From Sulfuriferula sp. AH1 (lineage in GTDB: Bacteria; Pseudomonadota; Gammaproteobacteria; Burkholderiales; Sulfuriferulaceae), in contig NZ_CP021138.1 of NCBI RefSeq assembly GCF_002162035.1, forward strand, positions 930,001-994,000: a stretch of DNA of 64,000 nucleotides, read 5' to 3'. Numbering within the stretch: the stretch's first letter is position 1; every line of letters begins with the position of its first letter. Position numbers and translations under genes: made by a program. The notes under the pieces were generated by a model. The model did not search any database, was not told where the DNA came from, and was given only the letters and a program-made list of their open reading frames with translations. Of the stretch, positions 11,090 through 20,176 are shown one piece after another.

Positions 11090-11839
11090 ATGATTTTCCG
11101 ACAGTTATTTGAGCCGATATCCAGCACATATACCTATCTGTTGGGCTGTGAAACAACCGGGCAGGCAGTGCTGGTCGATACGGTACTGCCCACCTGGCAG
11201 CGCGACCTGGCCGAGATCAATGCGCTGGGGCTGAAGCTGGCTTACACCATCGATACCCATATTCACGCCGATCATATCAGTGCCGCGCGCAAGCTGAAAC
11301 AGGAGACCGGCAGCCGCATCGCGCACCCTGCGCTGGACCGGCTTCCTTGTGCCGATGAAGCTTTGGAAGACGGCAGACCTTTTACCTTCGGCGGCGTGAC
11401 CATCATGCCGCTGCATACTCCTGGCCACACCGATAATCATTTCGCTTATGTGGTTGACCGCCATGTATTGACCGGCGACGCGTTGCTGATAGACGGCTGC
11501 GGCCGTACCGATTTCCAGAATGGCGATGCCCCGACGCTGTACCGCAGCGTGCATCACAAGCTGTTTACCTTGCCGGATGATACGCTGGTGTATCCCGCCC
11601 ACGATTATCAGGGGCGGCATGTTTCCAGCATCGCGCAGGAGAAAACCCGTAACCCGCGTCTGGGCGGCGACAAGCCGTTGGCCGAATTCGTCGAAATCAT
11701 GGCCAATCTCAATCTGGCCTATCCCAAATTCATCGATTATGCGGTGCCTGGTAACCGCCTATGCGGCGAATGCCCGCCGGGCGTCCCCGATACGCTGCAA
11801 CAGTATTGTGAGCAGATCGCCGAAAGTCATCAAGGCTGA
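11090..11839 (+). CDS. MBL-fold hydrolase, persulfide dioxygenase (ETHE1)-like
   Basis: The 249-aa protein has the metallo-beta-lactamase metal motif THIHADH near residue 55, a second His in HTPGHTDNH, the bridging Asp in LTGDALLIDGCGR and a last His in VYPAHDYQGR. The GRTDFQNGDAPTLY and EKTRNPRL segments are typical of ETHE1/persulfide dioxygenases, which oxidise glutathione persulfide to sulfite using a mononuclear Fe(II). A strong GAGGAGG site precedes the ATG. A role in sulfide or persulfide detoxification is inferred from the family; glyoxalase II is the main alternative but lacks the GRTDFQ block. Confidence 0.85.
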   Translation: MIFRQLFEPISSTYTYLLGCETTGQAVLVDTVLPTWQRDLAEINALGLKLAYTIDTHIHADHISAARKLKQETGSRIAHPALDRLPCADEALEDGRPFTFGGVTIMPLHTPGHTDNHFAYVVDRHVLTGDALLIDGCGRTDFQNGDAPTLYRSVHHKLFTLPDDTLVYPAHDYQGRHVSSIAQEKTRNPRLGGDKPLAEFVEIMANLNLAYPKFIDYAVPGNRLCGECPPGVPDTLQQYCEQIAESHQG

Positions 11840-11901
11840 CGCGGTCAGGTACAGCTTGGTTATTGAATTCAGTGCGTGCGAAAAACTGCGTAAAATCGGA
11901 A

Positions 11902-12666
11902 TCAGACGGTAGATGCAGGATTGAAATAACCGAGTTTTGCCGATAATTGAGCGCCAGCCTGTTGCAGTTCGGTCACCCACTCATCTTTGCGGCGGTCACG
12001 CGGGGCTGAGATGGATAGCCCGGCAACGGCTTTGCCGTTGGCATCGCGGATCAGTACGCCTATGCAGCCTACCCCCAGCTCAGCTTCTTCATCATCAAAC
12101 GCATAAGCTTGGGCTCGCAGCGATTGGGCGGTGGCGCACAGGATTTTGGGGTCGGTAATGGTATTGGGGGTGTAAGCGGGCAGCTGCGTTCTCTGTGCAT
12201 ACTCGAGGCAGGCGCTTGCACTGCTTTCGCCCAGCATCAATTTACCGACAGCGGTGACATGCAGCGGTGCACGGCTGCCGATGATCTGTTCCACTCGCAT
12301 CATGCGGTTGGAGGTCACGCGTTCGATATAAATCACTTCGTCGTTTTCACGCAAGGTCAAATTGACTGTTTCGCCAGTTCGATCACGCAATGCCGTCATG
12401 ATGGGCAGCGCAATCTGGCGCAGGTCGATTTGCTGCTCGACTTGCGCGGCATAGCGCATCAGGCCGCTGCCGAGCTGGTAGGCGCCGTTGCTGTCGCGCG
12501 CCACCCAATCGTGATGTTGCAGCGAGGCCAGGATGCGGAAGGCCGTGGAGCTATGCAGGCCGGTGTCGGCAGCCAGTATTTTGAGGCTGGCATGGCCGTG
12601 CTGGGCCAGGCTTTCCAGCAGCGTGACCATGCGGTCGATGACTTGGATGGAGGATTCTGTATTCAT
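11902..12666 (-). CDS. IclR-family transcriptional regulator
   Basis: From the ATG at 12666 (MNTESSIQVIDRM) the product is 254 aa, the family's usual size. The frame is open further upstream, but the extra 37 residues look unlike protein and would overlap the operator region. An N-terminal winged helix-turn-helix (about residues 10-65) is followed by an IclR effector domain with the VGCIGVLIRD and GLSISAPRDR segments. It is divergent from the phosphoketolase-like/glcDEF operon, and two dyads lie in the shared promoter region. It therefore probably controls that operon in response to a small organic acid such as glyoxylate; the ligand is inferred. Confidence 0.9.
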   Translation of the reverse strand: MNTESSIQVIDRMVTLLESLAQHGHASLKILAADTGLHSSTAFRILASLQHHDWVARDSNGAYQLGSGLMRYAAQVEQQIDLRQIALPIMTALRDRTGETVNLTLRENDEVIYIERVTSNRMMRVEQIIGSRAPLHVTAVGKLMLGESSASACLEYAQRTQLPAYTPNTITDPKILCATAQSLRAQAYAFDDEEAELGVGCIGVLIRDANGKAVAGLSISAPRDRRKDEWVTELQQAGAQLSAKLGYFNPASTV

Positions 12667-12682
12667 GAAATTATCATACATC

Positions 12683-12699
12683 ATTTCACATCGTGAAAT
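12683..12699. promoter_or_regulatory. Candidate IclR operator: perfect 7-bp dyad
   Basis: ATTTCAC-ATC-GTGAAAT is a perfect inverted repeat 17 bases upstream of the IclR start codon and about 95 bases upstream of the divergent operon. Its position and symmetry fit an autoregulatory IclR operator. Confidence 0.55.
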
Positions 12700-12706
12700 C
12701 AATTCT

Positions 12707-12720
12707 GTATTGCGAAATAC
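12707..12720. promoter_or_regulatory. Second dyad in the IclR divergent promoter
   Basis: GTATT-GCGA-AATAC is an inverted repeat centred about 23 bases from the first dyad, roughly two helical turns. Both contain a GCGAAAT or GTGAAAT element, which suggests two binding positions for the same regulator. Confidence 0.4.
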
Positions 12721-12794
12721 CGAGTAATTTGGTAAGGTAATTCCATCGCGCTGCATTTGGGCCGCCATCCATTTCAATTCAGGAGCAATACATC

Positions 12795-14987
12795 ATGAAC
12801 ACACCCGCATTTTGTCAGGGCATCCATCACTACGGCGACAAGTGGCCGGATTTTGACGCCAAGGCAGCTCAGGCGATAATCGCCGAAGGCAAGAGCGCGA
12901 TTGCCGACGCCAACGACGACAAGGCCGCCTACCAGACCTTGCTGGGCGCCGATGCGCTGCGTTATCTGACGCTGCAGGTGACCGGCTCCAAGGGTTCCGG
13001 CCACCCTGGCGGGTTTGCCTCCAGCGCCGAGGCGCACGCTTCCCTGATTATGCTCGGCCACACCAATATCGTCACCGAAGTCGGCCACCATGCGCCGGGT
13101 TTCTATTCCTCCATGTTCCTCGATTCCTCGCTGGAAGAAATGGGCATCCACACCATGGACGACATGATGGCGCGTTTCCGTGAAAAGCACGGCCTGCTGG
13201 GCCACCTGTCCGGCGCCATCCCCGGTCTGCTGGCCCCGGCCGGTCCGCTCGGCCAGGGCCAGCACTTTGCCATGGCCGGCGCGCTGCTGCACCCCGGCAA
13301 GCTGTTCCCGGTCACCATCGGCGACGGCGGCATGGGCGAACCCTACGTGCTCAACAGCATGATGCACTTCAACACCGCTTACCCGAACGTCACCAACTTC
13401 CTGCCGGTGCTGGTATGGAACGGCTACTCGCAGGAACACCACTCCATGGTGTCGCGCATGAGCAACGACGAGATGATCGCCTACTGGAAAGGTCACGGCT
13501 TCAAGAAGGTGGTACTGGTCGATGCCAAGGAGTTCGACGATAGCAACCAGAGTGCCGCCTACGTCGACAGCACGTATTTCTCCCACGGCCAGCGCCTGGC
13601 GTTTGCCAAGGCGGTGCTGCAGGGCACGGACAAGGCAGCCCGTTCCGCATTGGGCGGCACGCTGACGGTGTTCATCATCAAGCAGCTCAAGGGTGCCGGC
13701 GTGCACACGGTGGGTGCCAAGTCGCACAACCTGTATCCCAAGGACACGCTCGACCAGCCGCATATCATCGAAGGCCTGAAGCGCCGCGCGCTGCCGCCAG
13801 AAGCCTGGCAGATCGTGCGCGACAACTTCTCGCGTGCCGGCGGCGGTCCCGCTGTCAAAACCGTGGTAACCGAGACCGAGCTGGCTATCGTACCGATGCC
13901 GAAGCTGGCGATGGACGAATTCAAGCTGGCCGACAAGGCCGTGCCGGCTACTGCCATGGGCGCGCTGGTGGCGCAGATGGGCAAGGCAGATCCGCGTTTC
14001 GTGGTGACCAATGCTGACGGCAACGAAGCCTCGGCGATGAAGAACATCAACGATGCGCTGAAAATCCGCCATCCGACCGCTGACCCGCTGTACAACCAGG
14101 AACCCAACGGTCAGGTCTACGAGCCGCTGAACGAGGACGCCTGCGCCGGTCTGGCAGCCGGTTTGGCGCTGTTCGGCTCGCGTTCGCTGTGGCTGTCGTA
14201 CGAATCGTTCGCCATCAATGGCTGGCCGATCATCCAGACGGTCACTCAGGCCATGGCCGAATTGCGCCGCAAGACGCCGTCGGTCGTGTGCATGTTCACC
14301 GCCGGCGCGCTGGAACAGGGCCGCAACGGCTGGACCCATCAGCGTCCTGAAATCGAGAACTTCTTTGCCGCCATGATGCGTAACGGCAACGTGTTCCCGC
14401 TGTTCCCGTGCGACGCCAACTCGATCCAGACTGCCTATGAATACGCCACCGACAGCATCAACAAGGGCATGGTCATTATCGCCTCCAAGAGTCCGCTGCC
14501 GGTGTACATGAGTCTGGCTGAATCCAGAAAAGCGGTTGAGCAGGGCGCGGCGACGATTTACCAGAGCGCAGGCGGCGACAAGGGCACGGTGGTGTTCGCT
14601 GTTACCGGCGACATGGTGCTGCTGCCGGTGTTTGGCGCCAAGGACAAGCTGGAAGCGGACGGCTACAGTGTACGTATCGTTACCGTGGTGAATCCACGCG
14701 CACTGTACCGCCCGACCGACGTGGCCTGGAATACCGTATCGCAGCCGGATAACGCGTTCATGGACGACGATCATTTCAATGCGCTGTTCGACGGCGAGGC
14801 GCTGATCGCCGTGACCGGCGGCCCGAGCGCACCGCTGGAGCCGGTACTGTTGCGCACGCGTGCGCCGAAACGTGATACCTTCTGCTGGAAACGCGGCGAA
14901 ACCACCGCCTCGGCAGACGAGATCATGGAATTTAACGGCATCACCGCCGACGCCATGTCTGCCCGTGCCAAAACCTTAATGAAATAA
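12795..14987 (+). CDS. Divergent phosphoketolase/transketolase-like TPP enzyme
   Basis: The 730-aa protein belongs to the TPP-dependent transketolase superfamily. SGHPGGF lies near residue 65, PAGPLGQG near 150, and the TPP/Mg motif GDGGMGEP near residue 175 continues to the Asn of VLVWNGYS. The C-terminal half (GWTHQRPEIENF, PCDANSIQTAYEY, VIIASKSPLPVYM) aligns by eye with phosphoketolases. It is shorter than classical phosphoketolase (about 790 aa), and the canonical IHEGGELG histidine region is replaced by LAPAGPLGQG. Some genomes carry such proteins under the name xylulose-5-phosphate 3-epimerase, which is not supported by this fold. AGGAG precedes the ATG. It is first in an operon with a sugar-acid kinase and glycolate oxidase. 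Substrates are unknown. Confidence 0.8.
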   Translation: MNTPAFCQGIHHYGDKWPDFDAKAAQAIIAEGKSAIADANDDKAAYQTLLGADALRYLTLQVTGSKGSGHPGGFASSAEAHASLIMLGHTNIVTEVGHHAPGFYSSMFLDSSLEEMGIHTMDDMMARFREKHGLLGHLSGAIPGLLAPAGPLGQGQHFAMAGALLHPGKLFPVTIGDGGMGEPYVLNSMMHFNTAYPNVTNFLPVLVWNGYSQEHHSMVSRMSNDEMIAYWKGHGFKKVVLVDAKEFDDSNQSAAYVDSTYFSHGQRLAFAKAVLQGTDKAARSALGGTLTVFIIKQLKGAGVHTVGAKSHNLYPKDTLDQPHIIEGLKRRALPPEAWQIVRDNFSRAGGGPAVKTVVTETELAIVPMPKLAMDEFKLADKAVPATAMGALVAQMGKADPRFVVTNADGNEASAMKNINDALKIRHPTADPLYNQEPNGQVYEPLNEDACAGLAAGLALFGSRSLWLSYESFAINGWPIIQTVTQAMAELRRKTPSVVCMFTAGALEQGRNGWTHQRPEIENFFAAMMRNGNVFPLFPCDANSIQTAYEYATDSINKGMVIIASKSPLPVYMSLAESRKAVEQGAATIYQSAGGDKGTVVFAVTGDMVLLPVFGAKDKLEADGYSVRIVTVVNPRALYRPTDVAWNTVSQPDNAFMDDDHFNALFDGEALIAVTGGPSAPLEPVLLRTRAPKRDTFCWKRGETTASADEIMEFNGITADAMSARAKTLMK

Positions 14988-14991
14988 GCAT

Positions 14992-16320
14992 ATGGGCCAG
15001 CAAACCAAAATCATCGTCCTGGATGACGACCCGACCGGGTCGCAGACGGTACACGGCTGCCTGCTGCTGACGCGCTGGGACGTGCCAACCCTGGTCGGTG
15101 CGTTGCAGGACGCATCGCCGCTGTTCTTCGTGCTGACCAACACGCGCGGCATGTCGGCCGAACGGGCCGAAGCGGTTACCCGCGAGGTGTGCGCCAATGT
15201 GCGCATCGCACTGGAACAGGAAGGCACGGCCGGTCGCAGCATCAACCCGATTCTGGTGAGCCGGTCCGACTCGACCCTGCGCGGCCATTACCCGGTGGAG
15301 ACGGATGTCATTGCGGAAGAACTGGGCCCGTTCGACGCGCATTTCCTGGTGCCGGCCTTTTTTGAGGGCGGCCGTGTCACGCGCGGCAGCATCCATTATC
15401 TGATGGTCAACGGCGAACCGGTGCCGGTGCACGAGACCGAGTTCGCTCGCGATTCCGTATTCGGCTACCGCCATAGTCATCTGCCCGATTACGTGGCGGA
15501 CAAGACCCGTGGCCGCATTGCCGCTGAGCAGGTCGAGCGCTTTACTCTGGCTGACGTGCGCGGCGATGTGTCGGCACGTTTGCTGGCGTTGCACGGTAAT
15601 GTCTGCGGCGTAGTGGACGCGGAGCAGCAGTCCGATCTGGACCGCTTTGCCGTGCAGATCCAGACTGCGGCGGCGACCGGCAAGCGCTTCCTATTTCGCA
15701 GCGCGGCCAGCCTGCTGACTTCGCTGGCGCAGCTCGGTCCGCAGCCGGTGGCACCGCAACAGATGGCTGCCTATGTGCGCGGCAGGCGTGCCGGTGCGGT
15801 CATTGTCGGTTCGCACGTGAAGAAAACCACCGCGCAACTGGCCGAGCTGCTCAAGCAGCCGGACGTCATGGGGCTGGAAGTGGATGTCGAACGCATCGGC
15901 TCCGATCGCGCCGCACTGCTGGAAGAAGTCCGCCAGGCCGCCGAGACGGCCCATACACGCGGCGAGACGCCGGTGGTCTATACCAGCCGGATGGAGAAAA
16001 CCTTTGCCGATCAGGCCACCCGTCTGGCCTTCGGTGAGCAGGTGTCGGCGTTTTTGATGGACGTGGTGCGCAACCTGCCGCTGAGCATCGGTTTCCTCAT
16101 CAGCAAGGGCGGCATCACCTCCAACGACGTGCTGAGCGATGGCCTGGCATTGCGTACATCGCGCGTGCTCGGGCAGATTCTGGCCGGCTGTTCGGTGGTG
16201 CGCTGCCCGGCCGATCACCCGCGTTATCCGGATCTGCCGGTGGTGATATTCCCCGGCAACGTCGGCGACGACAACGCGCTGGCCACTGTTTACAATCGTC
16301 TGCGCGGGAACGCTGCCTGA
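14992..16320 (+). CDS. Four-carbon acid sugar kinase (DUF1537 family)
   Basis: The 442-aa protein has the two-domain architecture of DUF1537 kinases. The N-terminal domain shows DDDPTGSQTVHG and SRSDSTLRGHYP; the C-terminal nucleotide-binding domain shows SKGGITSNDVL and FPGNVGDD. Known members phosphorylate D-threonate, D-erythronate or 3-oxotetronate at the 4-hydroxyl, leading to DHAP after oxidation and/or decarboxylation. It begins four bases after the TPP enzyme and its stop overlaps the glcD start by one base, so expression is coupled. No partner dehydrogenase (PdxA2/LtnD) or decarboxylase (OtnC) is adjacent, which makes the substrate unclear. Confidence 0.88.
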   Translation: MGQQTKIIVLDDDPTGSQTVHGCLLLTRWDVPTLVGALQDASPLFFVLTNTRGMSAERAEAVTREVCANVRIALEQEGTAGRSINPILVSRSDSTLRGHYPVETDVIAEELGPFDAHFLVPAFFEGGRVTRGSIHYLMVNGEPVPVHETEFARDSVFGYRHSHLPDYVADKTRGRIAAEQVERFTLADVRGDVSARLLALHGNVCGVVDAEQQSDLDRFAVQIQTAAATGKRFLFRSAASLLTSLAQLGPQPVAPQQMAAYVRGRRAGAVIVGSHVKKTTAQLAELLKQPDVMGLEVDVERIGSDRAALLEEVRQAAETAHTRGETPVVYTSRMEKTFADQATRLAFGEQVSAFLMDVVRNLPLSIGFLISKGGITSNDVLSDGLALRTSRVLGQILAGCSVVRCPADHPRYPDLPVVIFPGNVGDDNALATVYNRLRGNAA

Positions 16321-17813
16321 TGTCGGCACACAGCTGCGAGCACGATCACACGCCAGCGATCGGCAAAGCCGAGCTGGTGGCGCAGCTGTTACAGCTGCTG
16401 CCGGCCGACTGCGTGCTGCACGTGGAAGAAGACCTGCGCCCGTACGAATGCGACGGCTTGTCCGCCTACCGGCAGCTGCCGTGGGTGACCGTGCTGCCGC
16501 AGACGGTGGAACAGGTGCAGGCGGTCATGCGCCTGTGCCATCAATATCAGCTGCCGGTGGTGGCGCGCGGTGCCGGCACCGGGCTGTCCGGCGGGGCGTT
16601 GCCGCACCCTAATGGTGTTTTACTTAGTCTGGCCAAGCTCAAATCGATTCTGTCGCTCGATACCCTGGCGCGCACCGCGCGGGTACAACCGGGCGTGCGC
16701 AACCTGGCGATTTCCCAAGCGGCCGCACCGTTCGGTCTGTATTACGCGCCGGACCCGTCGTCGCAGATCGCCTGCACCATCGGCGGCAATGTCGCGGAGA
16801 ACTCCGGCGGCGTGCACTGCCTGAAATACGGCCTGACCGTGCACAACATCCTGCAGATCAAACTGGTGACGGTGGAGGGCGAGCTGCTGGTCATCGGCAG
16901 CGAGGCGCTTGACAGCGCCGGTTACGACCTGCTGGCGCTGCTGACCGGTTCGGAAGGCATGCTCGGCGTGATCGTGGAAGTCATCGTGCGCTTGCTGCCG
17001 GTACCGGAAAAGGCGCAGGTGATGCTGGCGGCGTTCGACGACGTGGAAAAGGCCGGTGCTGCGGTGGGCGCCATCATTGCCGCCGGAGTTATTCCTGCCG
17101 GGCTGGAGATGATGGACAAGCTGTCCATCAGCGCGGCGGAAGATTTCGCCCATGCCGGCTACCCGCGTGACGCCGAAGCCATACTGCTGTGCGAGCTGGA
17201 CGGCACGCGCGAGGAAGTGGCCGAACAGGTGGCGCAGGTGCAGAGCATTTTGAATAATATCGGCGCCACCGAGGTAAGGCTGGCGCGCGACGAGCAGGAA
17301 CACGCCCTGTTGTGGAAGGGGCGCAAGTCCGCTTTCCCTGCGGTCGGCCGCCTGTCGCCCGACTACTATTGCATGGACGGGACCATCCCGCGCCGCCACT
17401 TGCCCCTGGTGCTGCGCCGCATCGGCGAGCTGTCGCAACAATATGGCCTGGTGGTGGCGAACGTGTTTCATGCCGGTGACGGCAACCTGCATCCGCTGAT
17501 TCTGTACGATGCCAACAAGCCCGGTGAACTGGCGCAGGTTGAGGAATTCGGGGGCAAGATTCTCGAGCTCTGCGTCGAAGTCGGCGGCAGCATCACCGGC
17601 GAGCATGGCGTGGGTATGGAAAAGATCAATCAGATGTGCGTGCAGTACGACAGCGCCGAGCTGACGCAATTTCACGCCATCAAGCATGTGTTCGACCCGC
17701 TTGAGCTGCTCAATCCGGGCAAGGCTGTGCCGACCCTGCACCGCTGCGCCGAATTCGGCGCCATGCACGTGCACGGCGGCCAGCTGCCTTTCCCCGAACT
17801 GGAGCGTTTCTGA
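16320..17813 (+). CDS. glcD: Glycolate oxidase, FAD-binding subunit GlcD
   Basis: The 497-aa FAD-linked oxidase (E. coli GlcD is 499 aa) has the PCMH FAD-binding signature VVARGAGTGLSGGALP near residue 80 and the C-terminal VANVFHAGDGNLHP and GSITGEHGVGMEK motifs. With GlcE and GlcF it oxidises glycolate (and often D-lactate) to the 2-oxo acid at the membrane, passing electrons to quinone. Start and stop overlap the neighbours as TGATG, so translation is coupled along the operon. Confidence 0.95.
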   Translation: MSAHSCEHDHTPAIGKAELVAQLLQLLPADCVLHVEEDLRPYECDGLSAYRQLPWVTVLPQTVEQVQAVMRLCHQYQLPVVARGAGTGLSGGALPHPNGVLLSLAKLKSILSLDTLARTARVQPGVRNLAISQAAAPFGLYYAPDPSSQIACTIGGNVAENSGGVHCLKYGLTVHNILQIKLVTVEGELLVIGSEALDSAGYDLLALLTGSEGMLGVIVEVIVRLLPVPEKAQVMLAAFDDVEKAGAAVGAIIAAGVIPAGLEMMDKLSISAAEDFAHAGYPRDAEAILLCELDGTREEVAEQVAQVQSILNNIGATEVRLARDEQEHALLWKGRKSAFPAVGRLSPDYYCMDGTIPRRHLPLVLRRIGELSQQYGLVVANVFHAGDGNLHPLILYDANKPGELAQVEEFGGKILELCVEVGGSITGEHGVGMEKINQMCVQYDSAELTQFHAIKHVFDPLELLNPGKAVPTLHRCAEFGAMHVHGGQLPFPELERF

Positions 17814-18877
17814 TGCCGCCAGCCGATCTTACCGCTACGCTGAAGCAGCAGGTGCAGGCTGCCTATGCCTGCACCACGCCGCTGCAGATTGTCGGCGGCA
17901 ACAGCAAGGCCTTTTACGGCCGGACGACACGCGGCACCGTGCTCGACGTGTCCGGCCACGGCGGCATCATCAGCTACGAACCGACTGAATTGGTAATAAC
18001 CGCCCGCGCCGGCACGCCGCTGGATGACATCGAAGCGGCGCTGGCCGAGCAGGGCCAGATGCTGCCGTTCGAACCGCCACACTGGGGACCGGCGGCTACG
18101 CTGGGTGGCACCGTGGCCTGCAACCTGTCCGGCCCGCGCCGTCCCTATGCGGGTTCCGCGCGCGATTTCGTGCTGGGCTGCCACATGCTCAACGGCAAGG
18201 GCGAGCTGCTGCATTTCGGCGGCGAAGTGATGAAAAACGTCGCCGGTTATGATGCCGCCCGGTTGATGGCCGGGGCGCTGGGCACGCTCGGCGTGCTGCT
18301 GGATATCAGTCTGAAAGTATTGCCCGCGCCGCAGCAGGAGCTAACCCTAGTGCAGCCGTGCACGCTGGCCGAGGCGCTCATGCGCATGAATCGGCTGGCC
18401 GGCCAGCCGATACCGCTGTCCGCGTCTGCCTGGATCGACGGCCAGCTGTATCTGCGTTTTTCCGGCGCAGCCACTGCCGTTGCCGCGGTCAAGGCACGCG
18501 AGCCGAGCGAGGTGCTGGCGGATGCGGCAAACTTCTGGCGCGGTTTACGCGAGTTGCATACGCCATTTTTCGTCGATGCCGGCAAACTGTGGCGTATTGC
18601 GCTGCCACCAACAGCCGCGCAGCCCGACTTGCCGGGAGACTGGCTGGTCGAGTGGGGCGGGGCGCAGCGCTGGCTCAAGAGCAACGCAGACGTCGAGCAG
18701 GTGCGCGCCCGCGTGCTCGCATCAGGCGGACACGCCACGCTGGTGCATGGTGCCAGCGCCAGCAAAGCGGTGTTCCAGCCGCTGCCGCCCGTGCTGTGGC
18801 AATTGCATCAACGTTTAAAACAGGCATTCGACCCGGCAGGCATCCTCAACCCCGGTCGCATGTACGAAGGATTGTGA
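17813..18877 (+). CDS. glcE: Glycolate oxidase subunit GlcE
   Basis: The 354-aa FAD-binding protein is a shorter relative of GlcD, as expected for GlcE (about 350 aa). Visible features are PLQIVGGNSKAFYGR, LPFEPPHWGPAATLGGTVACNLSGP and the C-terminal AFDPAGILNPGRMY. It starts in a one-base overlap with glcD and ends one base before glcF. Its flavin role in the complex is less defined than that of GlcD. Confidence 0.94.
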   Translation: MPPADLTATLKQQVQAAYACTTPLQIVGGNSKAFYGRTTRGTVLDVSGHGGIISYEPTELVITARAGTPLDDIEAALAEQGQMLPFEPPHWGPAATLGGTVACNLSGPRRPYAGSARDFVLGCHMLNGKGELLHFGGEVMKNVAGYDAARLMAGALGTLGVLLDISLKVLPAPQQELTLVQPCTLAEALMRMNRLAGQPIPLSASAWIDGQLYLRFSGAATAVAAVKAREPSEVLADAANFWRGLRELHTPFFVDAGKLWRIALPPTAAQPDLPGDWLVEWGGAQRWLKSNADVEQVRARVLASGGHATLVHGASASKAVFQPLPPVLWQLHQRLKQAFDPAGILNPGRMYEGL

Positions 18878-18878
18878 A

Positions 18879-20096
18879 ATGCAGACATCATTGAGCGATG
18901 CATTCAAGAACACTGCCGCCGGCCAGGAAGCCGATGCCATCCTGCGTTCCTGCGTGCATTGCGGCTTCTGTACCGCGACCTGCCCGACCTATCAGATCAA
19001 GGGTGACGAGCTGGATGGCCCGCGCGGGCGCATATACCTGATCAAGCAGGTGCTGGAAGGCCAGCCCGCCACGGCAAAAACCCAGACCCATCTGGATCGC
19101 TGCCTGACCTGCCGTTCGTGCGAATCGACCTGCCCGTCCGGCGTGCAGTACGGCCATCTGGTCGATATCGGCCGCGCGGTGGTGGAGCAGCAGGTGGGAC
19201 GAAGCTGGCGCGAAAAGCTGCTGCGCCGCACTTTGCGGGCAGTGATTTCGCATCGGCATCGCTTTGCAGCGCTGCTCAAACTGGGGCGATTGTTTCGTCC
19301 GCTGCTGCCTGCTGCATTGCAACACCACATTCCGCAAGCGCAATCTGCCGGGGCTTGGCCAGCTGCACGTCATGCGCGGAAAATGCTGGTGTTGCAAGGC
19401 TGTGCGCAGCCTGCTACTACGCCGCTCACCAATGCCAGCGCTGCGCGGGTGCTGGACAAGCTGGGCGTGAGCTTGCTGGAAATAAGCAGCGCCGGCTGCT
19501 GCGGCGCGTTGAGTCATCATTTGAATGCACAGCAGGAAGCGCAGGATTTTGCGCGGCGCAATATCGATGCCTGGTGGCCGCATATCATGGCGGGAGCAGA
19601 AGCCATCGTCATGACTGCCAGCGGTTGTGGCGTGATGGTCAAGGATTACGCCCACTTGTTGCGTCATGCCCCGGATTATGCAGACAAGGCGCAGCAGGTG
19701 TCGGCAATGACGCGTGACCTGATCGAAGTCCTGTTGCGGGAGGATCTGTCTGTATTGCCATTGCAGCCGTCAGGCGCAGTGGCAGTCCATGCTCCGTGTA
19801 CGCTGCAACATGGACAGAAATTAAGCGGCACCCTGGAGCAGCTGTTACGCCGTGCCGGATTTGAGCTAACTGCTGTTCCCGATGCGCATCTTTGCTGTGG
19901 TTCAGCCGGCACCTATTCCATCTTGCAGCCTGATTTGTCCCAGCAGCTGCTGCAGCAAAAACTGACTGCGCTGACCAGCGGCAAACCAACACAGATAGTC
20001 ACCGCAAATGTGGGCTGTCAGTTGCATCTGGCGAGCAAGTCACCGCTGCCTGTGCGTCACTGGATCGAGTTGTTCGATAGGCCTGCTCATTTGTAG
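18879..20096 (+). CDS. glcF: Glycolate oxidase iron-sulfur subunit GlcF
   Basis: The 405-aa protein carries two [4Fe-4S] motifs (CVHCGFCTATCP at residues 24-35 and CLTCRSCESTCP near residue 74) and two cysteine-rich CCG domains (SAGCCGALSHH and HLCCGSAGTYS), the usual heterodisulfide-reductase-like arrangement of GlcF. It carries electrons from the flavin subunits to the quinone pool. It is the last gene of the operon. No malate synthase or glyoxylate carboligase gene follows, so the fate of glyoxylate is not explained by the classical glc operon. Confidence 0.95.
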   Translation: MQTSLSDAFKNTAAGQEADAILRSCVHCGFCTATCPTYQIKGDELDGPRGRIYLIKQVLEGQPATAKTQTHLDRCLTCRSCESTCPSGVQYGHLVDIGRAVVEQQVGRSWREKLLRRTLRAVISHRHRFAALLKLGRLFRPLLPAALQHHIPQAQSAGAWPAARHARKMLVLQGCAQPATTPLTNASAARVLDKLGVSLLEISSAGCCGALSHHLNAQQEAQDFARRNIDAWWPHIMAGAEAIVMTASGCGVMVKDYAHLLRHAPDYADKAQQVSAMTRDLIEVLLREDLSVLPLQPSGAVAVHAPCTLQHGQKLSGTLEQLLRRAGFELTAVPDAHLCCGSAGTYSILQPDLSQQLLQQKLTALTSGKPTQIVTANVGCQLHLASKSPLPVRHWIELFDRPAHL

Positions 20097-20176
20097 TATT
20101 GCTGTTGTTACAATGCGGATGACCGACCCGGACGAAGCGATGCAGGAAGGATTTTGAGGATATGAAGCCACCCGCG

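Noticed and set aside
12774-14774. 666-codon open frame on the minus strand
   Set aside because: It is exactly antisense to the TPP enzyme; its translation is His/Arg/Gly-rich with no domain, a side effect of GC-rich third positions.
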